Source: Roseburia intestinalis L1-82
GTDB lineage: Bacteria; Bacillota; Clostridia; Lachnospirales; Lachnospiraceae
Direction of reading: 5' to 3'
NCBI RefSeq assembly: GCF_900537995.1
Contig: NZ_LR027880.1
Location: forward strand, 391,001 to 455,000
DNA length: 64,000 nt
Below the pieces are notes generated by a model. The model did no database searches, was not told the origin of the DNA, and saw only the letters and a list, made by a program, of their open reading frames with translations. Shown here one piece after another: positions 26,479 through 35,296 of this stretch (positions are counted from its first letter, which is position 1; each line of letters opens with the position of its first letter). The position numbers and the translations under genes were made by a program.

Positions 26479-26501
26479 AAACAGAAAGGGGCATACGCTT
26501 C

Positions 26502-27527
26502 ATGAAACTGATAAAAACAGAAGATGCGGTCGGTCAGGTTCTCTGCCACGACATTACCCAGATCATTAAAGGTGTCACAAAAGATGCGGTTTTCCGCAAG
26601 GGGCACATTATCACGGAGGAAGATATCCCGGTACTTCTGAGTGTCGGAAAAGATCATATTTACATCTGGGAAAAAGATGACACGATTCTTCATGAAAATG
26701 AAGCAGCGCAGATCCTTTATGAGATGTGTAAAAACGACCATATGCATCCGTCAGATGTTAAGGAGGGAAAAATTGAGCTGATTGCAGACTGCAACGGACT
26801 GTTAAAAGTTGACAAAGAAAAATTGAAAAAGGTGAACAGCTTCGGTGAAATGATGATCGCCAGCCGCCACGGAAATACACCGGTGAAGGCGGGGGACAAG
26901 CTTGCAGGAACCAGAATTATTCCACTTGTCATCAAAAAAGATAAAATGGAACGTGTAAAAGCAATTTGTGCGGATGCCCCGATTTTTACATTAAAGCCAT
27001 TCCATAAGAAAAAAGCTGCGATCATCACGACCGGAAATGAGGTTTATCATGGAAGGATCGAAGATACTTTTACACCGGTCATCCGGGAAAAGCTGGCAGA
27101 ATATGATACAGAAGTCATTTTTCATGAAACTTTTGATGATGATAATCAAAAGATTACGGATGGATGTCTTGCGGCGATCGAGGCAGGGGCAGATCTTGTG
27201 ATCTGTACCGGAGGCATGAGTGTTGATCCGGATGATAAAACCCCGCTTGCCATCAAAAACACGGGGGCAGAGATCATTTCTTACGGTGCACCGGTACTGC
27301 CTGGAGCGATGTTTCTGATTTCCTATTACAACGGAAATGTTCCGATCCTTGGTCTGCCGGGCTGCGTGATGTATGCAAAGCGCACAATCTTTGATCTGGT
27401 ACTGCCACGCATTATGGCTGATGATAAAGTGACAGCAGAAGAGCTTGCGGCGCTTGGAGAAGGGGGACTCTGCCTAAACTGTGACCACTGTATTTACCCG
27501 AATTGTGGATTTGGAAAGGGCTGGTAA
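26502..27527 (+). CDS. Molybdopterin-binding protein (MoeA/CinA-like) with C-terminal cysteine motif
   Basis: 341 residues. The middle and C-terminal part is a MoCF_biosynth domain: AAIITTGNEVYHGRIEDTF, the loop DLVICTGGMSVDPDDKTP and PVLPGAMFLISY. The N-terminal 150 residues resemble the first part of MoeA (VGQVLCHDITQII, GDKLAGTRIIP). The last 20 residues hold CLNCDHCIYPNCGFGKGW, four Cys that could bind metal or selenium; I know this motif only from proteins in this context. Likely inserts or modifies molybdenum in the hydroxylase cofactor. The stop lies nine bases before the moaA start. Confidence 0.85.
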   Translation: MKLIKTEDAVGQVLCHDITQIIKGVTKDAVFRKGHIITEEDIPVLLSVGKDHIYIWEKDDTILHENEAAQILYEMCKNDHMHPSDVKEGKIELIADCNGLLKVDKEKLKKVNSFGEMMIASRHGNTPVKAGDKLAGTRIIPLVIKKDKMERVKAICADAPIFTLKPFHKKKAAIITTGNEVYHGRIEDTFTPVIREKLAEYDTEVIFHETFDDDNQKITDGCLAAIEAGADLVICTGGMSVDPDDKTPLAIKNTGAEIISYGAPVLPGAMFLISYYNGNVPILGLPGCVMYAKRTIFDLVLPRIMADDKVTAEELAALGEGGLCLNCDHCIYPNCGFGKGW

Positions 27528-27535
27528 ACGAGTCT

Positions 27536-28573
27536 ATGAAAGATAAGGCAGGCAGGGAGATCGACTACTTGAGAATCTCCATTACCGACCGCTGTAATCT
27601 GCGTTGTAAGTATTGTATGCCGGGTGATATAGAGACGACAGATATGGAAAATCTGCTGACCTACGAGGAGATCGTTCAGGTGACAGAGACGGCGGCAGCA
27701 CTTGGAATCCGGCATATCCGCCTGACTGGCGGGGAACCGTTAGTGCGCCGCGGCTGTGTGGATCTGGTAGAAAAAATAAAAAATGTTTCCGGTATTGAAA
27801 CGGTTGGAATGACCACAAATGGGGTTCTGCTTGCAGAGTATGCAAAGGCTTTGAAAGAGGCTGGACTGGACAGTGTGAATGTCAGTCTTGATACTTTGGA
27901 TGAAACAGAATTTCAAAGACTGACGGGACGGGATGAATTAAATGCAGTGTTGGCAGGAATCAATGCTGCAAAAGAAGCACAAATTCCGGTAAAGATTAAT
28001 ACCGTGCATTATCAGCATCTTGACTGGAAATCTATTCTTGATTATACAAATAGAGTGCAGATTCCGGTGCGTTTTATCGAGATGATGCCGATCGGGTATG
28101 GGGCAGCGTATACTGGAGGCTCCAATGAAGAATTGTTTCGGCAGATCGAGGAGTGCTATGGGAATGTATCAGAAGCCGGAACTGTGAGAAGCAGGGAAGG
28201 CGAAAAATATAGTGCAGATATCCGGGATTTGTCGTACACGGAAGAGAAGCAGCAATCCGGAAAACATGGCGCAGGTCCTGCAGCTTACTACCGTTTTCCG
28301 GGATTAAATATGGATGTCGGTTTTATCAGTGCCATGCATCATAAATTCTGCAGATCCTGCAACCGCATCCGGCTCACTTCGGAAGGATATTTAAAACTAT
28401 GCCTCTGTTATGAAAAAGGCGTTGATTTAAGAGCCGTTCTCCGGGATCCGGGGAAAAAACAGACATTGCAGGAAGTGATGAAAAAGGCAATTTTTGAAAA
28501 ACCAGCGGAGCATTGTTTTGAACAGGTCTCTGAAATGACAGAGCACAATGCAATGGTGCGTATTGGTGGATAA
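27536..28573 (+). CDS. moaA: GTP 3',8-cyclase (radical SAM)
   Basis: About 345 residues. The radical-SAM cluster motif is ITDRCNLRCKYCMPG near residues 15-30, followed by LTGGEPLVRRG. The second Fe-S cluster site appears as KFCRSCNRIRLTSEGYLKLC in the C-terminal part. It rearranges GTP in the first step of molybdenum cofactor synthesis. The region around residues 225-260 is somewhat longer than in most MoaA. The start at 27536 puts the Cys motif at the usual distance; a TTG at 27503 is less likely. The usual C-terminal GG is present (VRIGG). Confidence 0.94.
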   Translation: MKDKAGREIDYLRISITDRCNLRCKYCMPGDIETTDMENLLTYEEIVQVTETAAALGIRHIRLTGGEPLVRRGCVDLVEKIKNVSGIETVGMTTNGVLLAEYAKALKEAGLDSVNVSLDTLDETEFQRLTGRDELNAVLAGINAAKEAQIPVKINTVHYQHLDWKSILDYTNRVQIPVRFIEMMPIGYGAAYTGGSNEELFRQIEECYGNVSEAGTVRSREGEKYSADIRDLSYTEEKQQSGKHGAGPAAYYRFPGLNMDVGFISAMHHKFCRSCNRIRLTSEGYLKLCLCYEKGVDLRAVLRDPGKKQTLQEVMKKAIFEKPAEHCFEQVSEMTEHNAMVRIGG

Positions 28574-28913
28574 TGCAACGGAGTGAATTGATTTACAATG
28601 AAAATGCAGGTAGAAATGTAATTCTGACGAGAATGGGTGAAATTAATTATAATTAAATGAAAAACACCCAAAATACGCAATGAAATGAGTGGAAAATGGC
28701 AGAAATGGGCGAAAAATACATGAACGAACTGCATTCGCCCAATCGACCGTAAATGAGCAGAATATGTAAGCAAAAATGGGTAGGAATATGTAGTAATATA
28801 GAGAAATCGCCCAATCACTGATATGAGAAACAAAAATTCCAAAGTATTTATAAAGGATTGAAAATACCTGCAATGAAACGGATGAAAAACATCAGAAAAT
28901 GGAGCAATCATAC
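28574..28913 (+). other. A+T-rich spacer without a gene
   Basis: 340 bases between moaA and the MOSC gene hold no supported frame on either strand. Purine-rich words such as GAAATGGGCGAAAAAT, GAATGGGTGAAATTA and AAATGGGTAGGAATATG recur, with ATTCGCCCAATCG and ATCGCCCAATCAC as partly matching complements, so weak long-range pairing (GGGCGA with TCGCCC) is possible. No terminator with a T run was seen. Confidence 0.5.
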
Positions 28914-29348
28914 ATGGGAATCATAAAAGGAATTTGTATCAGCAAAGAAAGAGGAACAGAAAAGCATGAGGTGGCAGAAGCCGGGTTTGTCAAAGACTGG
29001 GGCATCCAGGGCGATGCACATGCAGGAAAATGGCACAGACAGGTCAGTCTGCTTTCCTTTGAAAAAATAGAAGAATTTCGTACAAAAGGTGCAGACGTTG
29101 CGTTCGGAGCATTTGGAGAAAATCTGATCGTGGAGGGATATGATTTTAAGAATCTTCCGGTCGGTACGAGATTTCGCTGCGGAAAGGTGCTGCTTGAGAT
29201 GACACAGATCGGAAAAGAATGTCACTCCCATTGCCAGATTTATCAGAGAATGGGAGAATGTATCATGCCACATGAAGGTGTTTTTGCAGTTGTGTTAGAA
29301 GGCGGCACGATTCATGTTGGGGATGAACTGCTGTTGCAGGAATCATGA
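28914..29348 (+). CDS. MOSC domain protein
   Basis: About 144 residues of the MOSC (molybdenum cofactor sulfurase C-terminal-like) domain: VKDWGIQGDAHAGKWHRQVSLLS, GAFGENLIVEGYDF, VLLEMTQIGKECHSHC and HEGVFAVVLEGGTIHVGD. Stand-alone MOSC proteins bind the cofactor or carry sulfur/selenium to it; the Cys in GKECHSHC is the likely carrier. GGAG stands before ATG 28914, with an in-frame ATG 15 bases earlier. Fits the hydroxylase maturation role of its neighbours. Confidence 0.88.
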   Translation: MGIIKGICISKERGTEKHEVAEAGFVKDWGIQGDAHAGKWHRQVSLLSFEKIEEFRTKGADVAFGAFGENLIVEGYDFKNLPVGTRFRCGKVLLEMTQIGKECHSHCQIYQRMGECIMPHEGVFAVVLEGGTIHVGDELLLQES

Positions 29349-29381
29349 TGTGATAGAAATACAATATAAGGAGAATGCCCT

Positions 29382-30338
29382 ATGAAAGAAATTGTGGAAG
29401 CTCTTAAGAAAAGGATCAGCGAAAATAAAAACAGTATGCTTGTCACTGTGGTAGCGGGACGCGGTTCAATCCCGCGAAAAGCAGGTGCCTATATGGTAGT
29501 CGGAGAGGATGGCAGAGTGACCGGAACGATCGGCGGTGGTAATCTGGAATACCAGGCAACGCTGATGGGACAAAAACTTCTCGCGGAAAAGAAAAATTAT
29601 CTGCATGAGTATAATCTTGGTCAGGAAAAATCTGCAGAACTTGGAATGGCATGCGGCGGAAATGCGACAGTGCTGTTTTATTTTGTGGATGCCCGGGAAG
29701 ATGCCGCATGGATCAGACAGATGGAAGAGGCAGAAGAAAAAAGAGAAGCATTCTGGATCCTGATGCCGTTAGAGGAAGGGAAAATAAAAATACTGCCAGA
29801 GTTTCAGACTTTTGCGCATCAGTCTGTGACAGAAATAGATGGAGCACGTTTCTATGCAGAACAGTTTTCTTATGATGGAAAAGTATACATTTTTGGGGGC
29901 GGGCATTTAGCGCAGGAACTTGTTCCGGTGTTGTCACATCTTGGTTTCAGATGCATTGTTTCAGATGACAGGGAAGAATTTACGAAGCCGGAACTGTTTC
30001 CGGGAGCGGAAGAGATACGGTTGATTGATTTTGGAAAACTGGAAGAAACATTTACGATTCACCCGGAGGACTACATTGTGGTCGTTACAAGAGGACATCT
30101 CTGTGATACAGATGCAGAACGCTTTGGACTGAAAACTCCTGCCGGGTACATTGGTGTTGTAGGAAGCAGGAAAAAGACAAAATTTGTCACCGATAAATTA
30201 CTGGCAGAAGGATTTACCGAGGAACAGCTTGAGCGTGTGACAGCACCGATTGGAATTGAAATCGGAAGTGAAACTCCGGCGGAGATCGCGATCAGTATTG
30301 CAGCACAGCTTATTGAGGTGCGGTCTAAAAAGAAATGA
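29382..30338 (+). CDS. xdhC: XdhC/CoxI-type molybdenum hydroxylase maturation factor
   Basis: 318 residues with both halves of the XdhC family: an N-terminal XdhC/CoxI domain (VTVVAGRGSIPRKAGAYMVV, GTIGGGNLEYQA, MACGGNATVLFYF) and a C-terminal Rossmann domain (VYIFGGGHLAQELVPVL, VVVTRGHLCDTDAERF, YIGVVGSRKKTKFV). It binds molybdenum cofactor and hands the matured form to xanthine dehydrogenase-like enzymes. Its target enzyme is not encoded in the window. Confidence 0.92.
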   Translation: MKEIVEALKKRISENKNSMLVTVVAGRGSIPRKAGAYMVVGEDGRVTGTIGGGNLEYQATLMGQKLLAEKKNYLHEYNLGQEKSAELGMACGGNATVLFYFVDAREDAAWIRQMEEAEEKREAFWILMPLEEGKIKILPEFQTFAHQSVTEIDGARFYAEQFSYDGKVYIFGGGHLAQELVPVLSHLGFRCIVSDDREEFTKPELFPGAEEIRLIDFGKLEETFTIHPEDYIVVVTRGHLCDTDAERFGLKTPAGYIGVVGSRKKTKFVTDKLLAEGFTEEQLERVTAPIGIEIGSETPAEIAISIAAQLIEVRSKKK

Positions 30339-30425
30339 AAAAATTAAAAATAAATTTAAAATCTATAAAAAGACATGATATTAATAGCACTTAAAATATA
30401 AATGAAAAGAAAAGAGGAAAAACAA

Positions 30426-31433
30426 ATGAGGAAGAAATGTGTGTGTGTATTACTTTCTGCAGCGATGGCAATGACCATGTTTGCCGGATGCGGAAACAAG
30501 GATCAGGCGTCAGCAGGTGAGACTAATACGGTGGCTTCCGCAGATGCAGAAAAATCTTCTGAGACAGAGGGCGCAGAAGTAAATGCTGACGAATCATCAG
30601 GCGCAGATATGTCAGCAACGGAGGCGGCAGAGGAAACTTCAGAAGCAGCAGAAACAACTGCAGCAGAGCCTTTTGAGGCGACCACGGTAACGGTATTTGC
30701 AGCGAAAAGTTTAAACACGGTTATGGAAGAGCTGATCGCAGAGTATAACAAAACGCAGCCGAATGTATCTATCGTGGGAAGTTATGACAGTTCAGGTACC
30801 CTGATGACACAGATCGAGGAGGGAGCAGCCTGTGATGTATTCTTTTCCGCAGCACAGAAACAGATGGATCAGCTTCAGGATGAGGACGGACTGGCTGTTG
30901 ACGGAACCAGACACAACGTTGTAAACAATCAGGTCTGCGTGGTCACATGGAAAGGAAGTGGAACGGAGGTAACCGGACTTTCTGATATTGGAAAAGCAAA
31001 GAGCATTGCGTTTGCAGACGGTTCTGTTCCGGTTGGAAAATATACCAGACAGGCAATGGTAAATGCAGGAATGCTGGACAAAGTGGACGATGTTTCACAG
31101 ATCACGACATCGGAAATCCAGGAAGCACTTGGCGGTGTGGAAATTAACGAGTGTGCCAATGTAGGTGCGGTAACGGCTGCGGTTGCAGAGGGATCGAATG
31201 AAGTCGGAACCGTATATTATTCAGATACTTACGGTTTTGAGGATCGTCTTCAAATTTTAGAGGTGGTTCCTTATGAGCTGACAGGAAATGTTATTTATCC
31301 GGTAGCACAGATCATCAATAAAGAAGCAGATGAGTTAGAGCAGAGTGCTGCGGAGGATTTTATCAATTTCCTGACTTCAGACGACGCAAAAACGATCTTC
31401 CAGAAATACTATTTTGATACAGATGTTGAATAA
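30426..31433 (+). CDS. modA: Molybdate ABC transporter substrate-binding lipoprotein
   Basis: About 335 residues. The signal peptide ends in the lipobox MFAGC, then a Ser/Ala/Glu-rich linker of about 65 residues, then the ModA domain beginning VTVFAAKSLNTVMEELI with SYDSSGTLMTQIEEGAACDVFFSA. It captures molybdate or tungstate outside the membrane. ATG 30426 has GAGG eight bases upstream and puts the lipobox at residue 22; an in-frame ATG at 30402 has no site. First gene of modABC. Confidence 0.93.
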   Translation: MRKKCVCVLLSAAMAMTMFAGCGNKDQASAGETNTVASADAEKSSETEGAEVNADESSGADMSATEAAEETSEAAETTAAEPFEATTVTVFAAKSLNTVMEELIAEYNKTQPNVSIVGSYDSSGTLMTQIEEGAACDVFFSAAQKQMDQLQDEDGLAVDGTRHNVVNNQVCVVTWKGSGTEVTGLSDIGKAKSIAFADGSVPVGKYTRQAMVNAGMLDKVDDVSQITTSEIQEALGGVEINECANVGAVTAAVAEGSNEVGTVYYSDTYGFEDRLQILEVVPYELTGNVIYPVAQIINKEADELEQSAAEDFINFLTSDDAKTIFQKYYFDTDVE

Positions 31434-31579
31434 AGATTAAATTTTTTAAACAGCCGTTTATTTTCAAACCAATAAAGACAGTGATTGAGACAGTAGATTT
31501 TATGCTGCAAAAATGATCAGGATAAAAGATGGATGATAAATGGCTGTCTGAAAATTTAAAATGAAAACAGGAGGCAGTT

Positions 31580-32284
31580 ATGAGTCAGTTGGCAGCATAT
31601 TTAAGCGGACTTGACTGGAGTCCGCTTTTAATCTCGTTAAAGACCGGAATTGTAGCAACCATTATTTCGTTTTTTTTAGGAATCTATGCAGCGCGAAAAG
31701 TTGTGAAAGCAGGACCGCGTGTTAAGGCGGTTGCAGATGGAATTCTGACACTGCCGATGGTGCTGCCACCGACGGTAGCCGGGTTTTTCCTGCTGTTGCT
31801 GTTCAGCCTCAGGAGACCGTTTGGAGCATATCTTTACGATAGATTTGATTTTAAGGTGGTACAGACATGGCTTGGCTGTATCCTCGCGGCGACGGTAATC
31901 GCATTTCCACTCATGTACCGGAATGCCAGGGCAGCGTTTGAGCAGATCGATGTAAATCTGATCTATGCGGCACGGACACTTGGGATGCCTGAAATTAAAA
32001 TTTTCTGGAAAGTGGTCGTTCCGGCAGCGGGACCGGGTATTGCATCCGGAACCGTTTTAACGTTTGCAAGGGCTCTCGGTGAGTATGGCGCAACCTCAAT
32101 GCTTGCGGGAAATATTCCGAAAAAAACGAGTACGATCTCACAGAAAATTGCAATGGTCATCCAGGACGGCGACTATGCGACAGCGGGATTCTGGGTGATT
32201 GTGATATTAGTGATTGCATTTGTGGTCATATTTTTATTAAATATCATTACGGCAAAAAATATGAAACATGTGAGCAGATGGTAG
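31580..32284 (+). CDS. modB: Molybdate ABC transporter permease
   Basis: 234 residues with five or six membrane helices and the EAA-type coupling loop DVNLIYAARTLGMPEIKIFWKVVVPAAGPGI followed by LTFARALGEYGATSMLAGN, typical of ModB. Length is normal. AGGAGG precedes the ATG. The 146-base gap from modA holds a possible long-range stem (see findings). Confidence 0.94.
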   Translation: MSQLAAYLSGLDWSPLLISLKTGIVATIISFFLGIYAARKVVKAGPRVKAVADGILTLPMVLPPTVAGFFLLLLFSLRRPFGAYLYDRFDFKVVQTWLGCILAATVIAFPLMYRNARAAFEQIDVNLIYAARTLGMPEIKIFWKVVVPAAGPGIASGTVLTFARALGEYGATSMLAGNIPKKTSTISQKIAMVIQDGDYATAGFWVIVILVIAFVVIFLLNIITAKNMKHVSRW

Positions 32285-32352
32285 GGCAGTCAGGAGGAAA
32301 AAGGAAAGCAGCATATAAAATATGCGACAGATGGTGAGGCAGGAGGACTGTG

Positions 32353-33492
32353 ATGAGTCTGAAAGTAAATATAAAAAAGAGGCTGGGGAACTTTAATTTA
32401 GACGTCGCGTTCGAGACCGAGCGTGGCGTATTTGCGATTCTTGGGGCATCCGGATGTGGAAAGAGCATGACACTAAAATGTATAGCCGGAATTGAGACGC
32501 CGGACGAAGGACGGATCGAATTAAATGGCAGAGTTTTATACGACTCTGCAAAAAAGATCAATCTCACCCTGCAGAAACGGCGTGTCGGTTATATGTTTCA
32601 GGACTATGCCCTGTTTCCGAATATGACGGTCGAACAGAATATCAAAGCCGGCATGGGAAAACATCCGGAGGAAGAAAAAGTAAGATCTTATATCAACCGT
32701 TTCCGTTTAGAGGGGCTGGAAAAACATTACCCCGCACAACTTTCCGGCGGGCAGAAACAGCGTGTGGCAATGGCGCGGATGATTGCTTCTGAGCCAGATA
32801 TCCTGCTTTTGGATGAACCATTTTCTGCGCTTGACAGTTACCTGAAATGGGAGCTGGAGCAGGAAATGCGAGATATGTTAGCGGAGGTGCAAAAACCGGT
32901 ACTTTTTGTTTCACACAACCGGGATGAGGTTTATCGTCTGTGCAGCGTGGTAAGCTGCATCGACCATGGAAAAATGGAGGTCATAGAGAAAACAAAAGAA
33001 TTTTTCCATAACCCGAAAACAAAGACGGCGGCAGTGTTATCCGGATGTAAGAACATTTCTGCAGCAGAAATTGTGGATAACAACCATATAAAAGCGCTTG
33101 GCTGGGGGATAACCCTTTGCGTTTCGGAGATTCCGGAGGAAACAAAGGCGGTTGGTATCCGGGCACATTCGTTTTATCCGGTGAATGCAGAGCAGATATC
33201 TGGCAAAGAGAGTGCAGCAAATGAATCTCGTGTGAGTGTGATACAGGAGGGAACGGGCTTTAAAAAGTATAGGAACCCTGTACAGGAGGAAAATATTTTT
33301 AAAATTGAGGAATCCCGTATCATTGAGGATCCGTTTGAGTGGAATATTTCATTTCGTCCATCGAAAGAGAGCGGGTGGCTTCAGTGGAAAATAGCAAAAA
33401 CAGAACAGGAAGATTCGCCAGGACCGATCCCGCCGGCTCTGGCAGTGCATGCAAAGGACATTTTATTGTTAAAGGACAATGCCTATGAATAA
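32353..33492 (+). CDS. modC: Molybdate ABC transporter ATP-binding protein
   Basis: 379 residues. Walker A GASGCGKSM, Q-loop MFQDYALFPNM, signature LSGGQKQRVA, Walker B ILLLDEPFSAL and the His switch FVSHNRDE are intact in the first 215 residues. The C-terminal part (about 225-379; SGCKNISAAEIV, WGITLCVSEIP, AVGIRAHSFYP) is a TOBE/Mop-like molybdate-responsive region, with a longer charged insertion around residues 285-320. AGGAGG lies six bases before ATG 32353. The end overlaps the LysR gene by eight bases. Confidence 0.93.
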   Translation: MSLKVNIKKRLGNFNLDVAFETERGVFAILGASGCGKSMTLKCIAGIETPDEGRIELNGRVLYDSAKKINLTLQKRRVGYMFQDYALFPNMTVEQNIKAGMGKHPEEEKVRSYINRFRLEGLEKHYPAQLSGGQKQRVAMARMIASEPDILLLDEPFSALDSYLKWELEQEMRDMLAEVQKPVLFVSHNRDEVYRLCSVVSCIDHGKMEVIEKTKEFFHNPKTKTAAVLSGCKNISAAEIVDNNHIKALGWGITLCVSEIPEETKAVGIRAHSFYPVNAEQISGKESAANESRVSVIQEGTGFKKYRNPVQEENIFKIEESRIIEDPFEWNISFRPSKESGWLQWKIAKTEQEDSPGPIPPALAVHAKDILLLKDNAYE

Positions 33493-34435
33493 CAGACAAC
33501 TGACTATTTTCCGTACAGTGTGTGAAGAGGGAAGCATGACAAAGACGGCCGAAAAACTATATATGACACAGCCTGCGGTGAGTCAGACCATCAAGGAATT
33601 AGAGCAGGAGAGCGGTGTCTGTTTTTTAGAGCGCTATAACCGTAAAGTGGTGCCGACGGAGAGCGGCAGGCTTCTATATCAGTATGCATGCCATATCCTT
33701 GGATTGTATCAGGATTTGGAACAGCATTTAAAAGAAACGGAAGGGGTGCGGACAATCCGTATCGGTGCAAACCTTTCTGTCGGCGTGAAAATGCTGCGTG
33801 GATTTATCCGTGCATTTGAAAAAAAGTATCCAGATATCCAAGTGAAAGTAACGGTTAGCGGGTCAGTGCGGCTGATGGAACTTTTAAAAACGCATCAGAT
33901 CGATCTGGGATTGATGGAAGATCTGCCTGGCGAGACCGACTATATCCAGGAGCCGTTTGCAAAGGACCGGACACTGATCGTTGCGGCACCGGATCATCCA
34001 CTGGCGGGGAAGGAGCATGTCAGATTTGAGGACCTGAAAAAAGAAAATTTTCTTCTGCGGGAAAAGGGAGCCGGGGTACGTGACCGTTTTGAAGCCATTT
34101 TAAGGACAAAAGACTGTGTGATCGATCCGCTCTGGGAGAGCCGGAGCACGAAAGTACTTGTGCAGGCGGTGGAAGATGGCTTTGGTATTTCTGTGCTGCC
34201 ATATTGTCTGATTGAGGAATATTTAAAAGAAGGCCGTCTGGCGGAAATAAAAGTGGAAGATCTTTGTCTTGAAAGAAATTTAAATCTGGTATATCATCCA
34301 CATAAGGTATGGAATGATCCACTCCGTGATTTTATGGATATTGTGCGCTGGTATGGGCATGATGAGATTAGAGCGATGAAAACAACCGATGGTATGTTTC
34401 ACGGGCAGACTGATACGAACACGCTGTTGCTGTAA
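33485..34435 (+). CDS. LysR-family transcriptional regulator
   Basis: About 316 residues. N-terminal helix-turn-helix (FRTVCEEGSMTKTAEKLYMTQPAVSQTIKELE) and a substrate-binding domain from about 88 (IRIGANLSVGVKMLRGFIRAF). ATG 33485 has AAAGG eight bases upstream; ATG 33479 is too close to it. Overlap with modC places it at the end of the molybdenum/selenium cluster, which it may control, but this is inferred from position only; it is not a ModE type. Confidence 0.9.
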   Translation: MNNRQLTIFRTVCEEGSMTKTAEKLYMTQPAVSQTIKELEQESGVCFLERYNRKVVPTESGRLLYQYACHILGLYQDLEQHLKETEGVRTIRIGANLSVGVKMLRGFIRAFEKKYPDIQVKVTVSGSVRLMELLKTHQIDLGLMEDLPGETDYIQEPFAKDRTLIVAAPDHPLAGKEHVRFEDLKKENFLLREKGAGVRDRFEAILRTKDCVIDPLWESRSTKVLVQAVEDGFGISVLPYCLIEEYLKEGRLAEIKVEDLCLERNLNLVYHPHKVWNDPLRDFMDIVRWYGHDEIRAMKTTDGMFHGQTDTNTLLL

Positions 34436-34438
34436 AAT

Positions 34439-34480
34439 AAAAAGAACAGGTTTCCTGAGGTGGAAACGCTGTCCTTTTCT
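34439..34480 (+). terminator. Terminator after the LysR gene
   Basis: AAAAGAACAGGTTTCC and GGAAACGCTGTCCTTTT form a long interrupted stem around TGAGGT, followed by CTTTTCT. It closes the molybdenum/selenium cluster. Confidence 0.7.
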
Positions 34481-34564
34481 ATGCTATAAATGTGTGTGTG
34501 TATATAGCAATTAAAATGTATCATGGATTTGATATAACTTCAAATAGGATAAAATTATAGAAAA

Positions 34565-34582
34565 CATAAGTAAATACTTATG
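34565..34582. promoter_or_regulatory. Perfect palindrome before sdaAB
   Basis: CATAAGTA-AA-TACTTATG lies about 20 bases upstream of the sdaAB start. It could be an operator or a small hairpin near the ribosome binding site. Upstream sequence is A+T-rich with weak promoter-like boxes (TTGATA, TAAAAT). Confidence 0.4.
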
Positions 34583-34601
34583 AGAGAAACGGAGATATGA
34601 T

Positions 34602-35267
34602 ATGAACCTGTTAGACATCATCGGACCTGTGATGGTCGGTCCATCCAGCTCCCATACGGCAGGAGCCGTCAAGATCGGGAGAGTCAGCCGTAAGCTGCTT
34701 GCGGAAGAAGTAAAAGAGGCAAAAATATATTTTCACGGTTCCTTCCTTGCAACGGGAAAGGGACATGGCACGGATAAGGCGCTGATCGCTGGACTTTTGG
34801 GCATGCAGGTGGATGATCCGGCAATCCCGGACAGTTTTCGGATTGCAGGCGAAAGAGGAATGGATTTTTCCTTAGAGGGGATTGATCTTGGTGATGTGCA
34901 TCCCAATTCAGTGAAAATGAATCTGACAGGTGTTTCCGGGCGTACACTCGAAGTGGTTGCGGCTTCGATTGGAGGCGGGCGGATACAGATCTGTGAGCTT
35001 GACGGGATCACTGCCAATTTCAGCGGCGATTATCCGACACTGATCGTGCACAATATCGACCAGCCGGGACATGTCACCGAAGTGACTTCCATGCTCGCAC
35101 ACAAGGGTGTCAACATTGCAACAATGCAGCTTTACCGGAAAAGCAGGGGTGGCAGCGCCGTCATGGTCATAGAGTGCGATCAGGAAGTGCCAAAAGAATC
35201 ACTTGCATGGCTGGAGCGGTTAGAGGGCATATTAAAAGTGACATATTGCAGTCTTGTGGAAGAGTAG
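34602..35267 (+). CDS. sdaAB: L-serine dehydratase, Fe-S-dependent, beta subunit
   Basis: 221 residues: an N-terminal domain with GPSSSHTAGAVKIGRVSR and GHGTDKALIAGLLGM (about 1-145) and a C-terminal ACT domain (PTLIVHNIDQPGHVTEVTSML). It pairs with the alpha subunit 29 bases downstream to deaminate serine to pyruvate and ammonia in anaerobes. The ACT domain is probably regulatory. Confidence 0.94.
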   Translation: MNLLDIIGPVMVGPSSSHTAGAVKIGRVSRKLLAEEVKEAKIYFHGSFLATGKGHGTDKALIAGLLGMQVDDPAIPDSFRIAGERGMDFSLEGIDLGDVHPNSVKMNLTGVSGRTLEVVAASIGGGRIQICELDGITANFSGDYPTLIVHNIDQPGHVTEVTSMLAHKGVNIATMQLYRKSRGGSAVMVIECDQEVPKESLAWLERLEGILKVTYCSLVEE

Positions 35268-35296
35268 AATTTATCATAAGAAAGTAGGAACATTTC

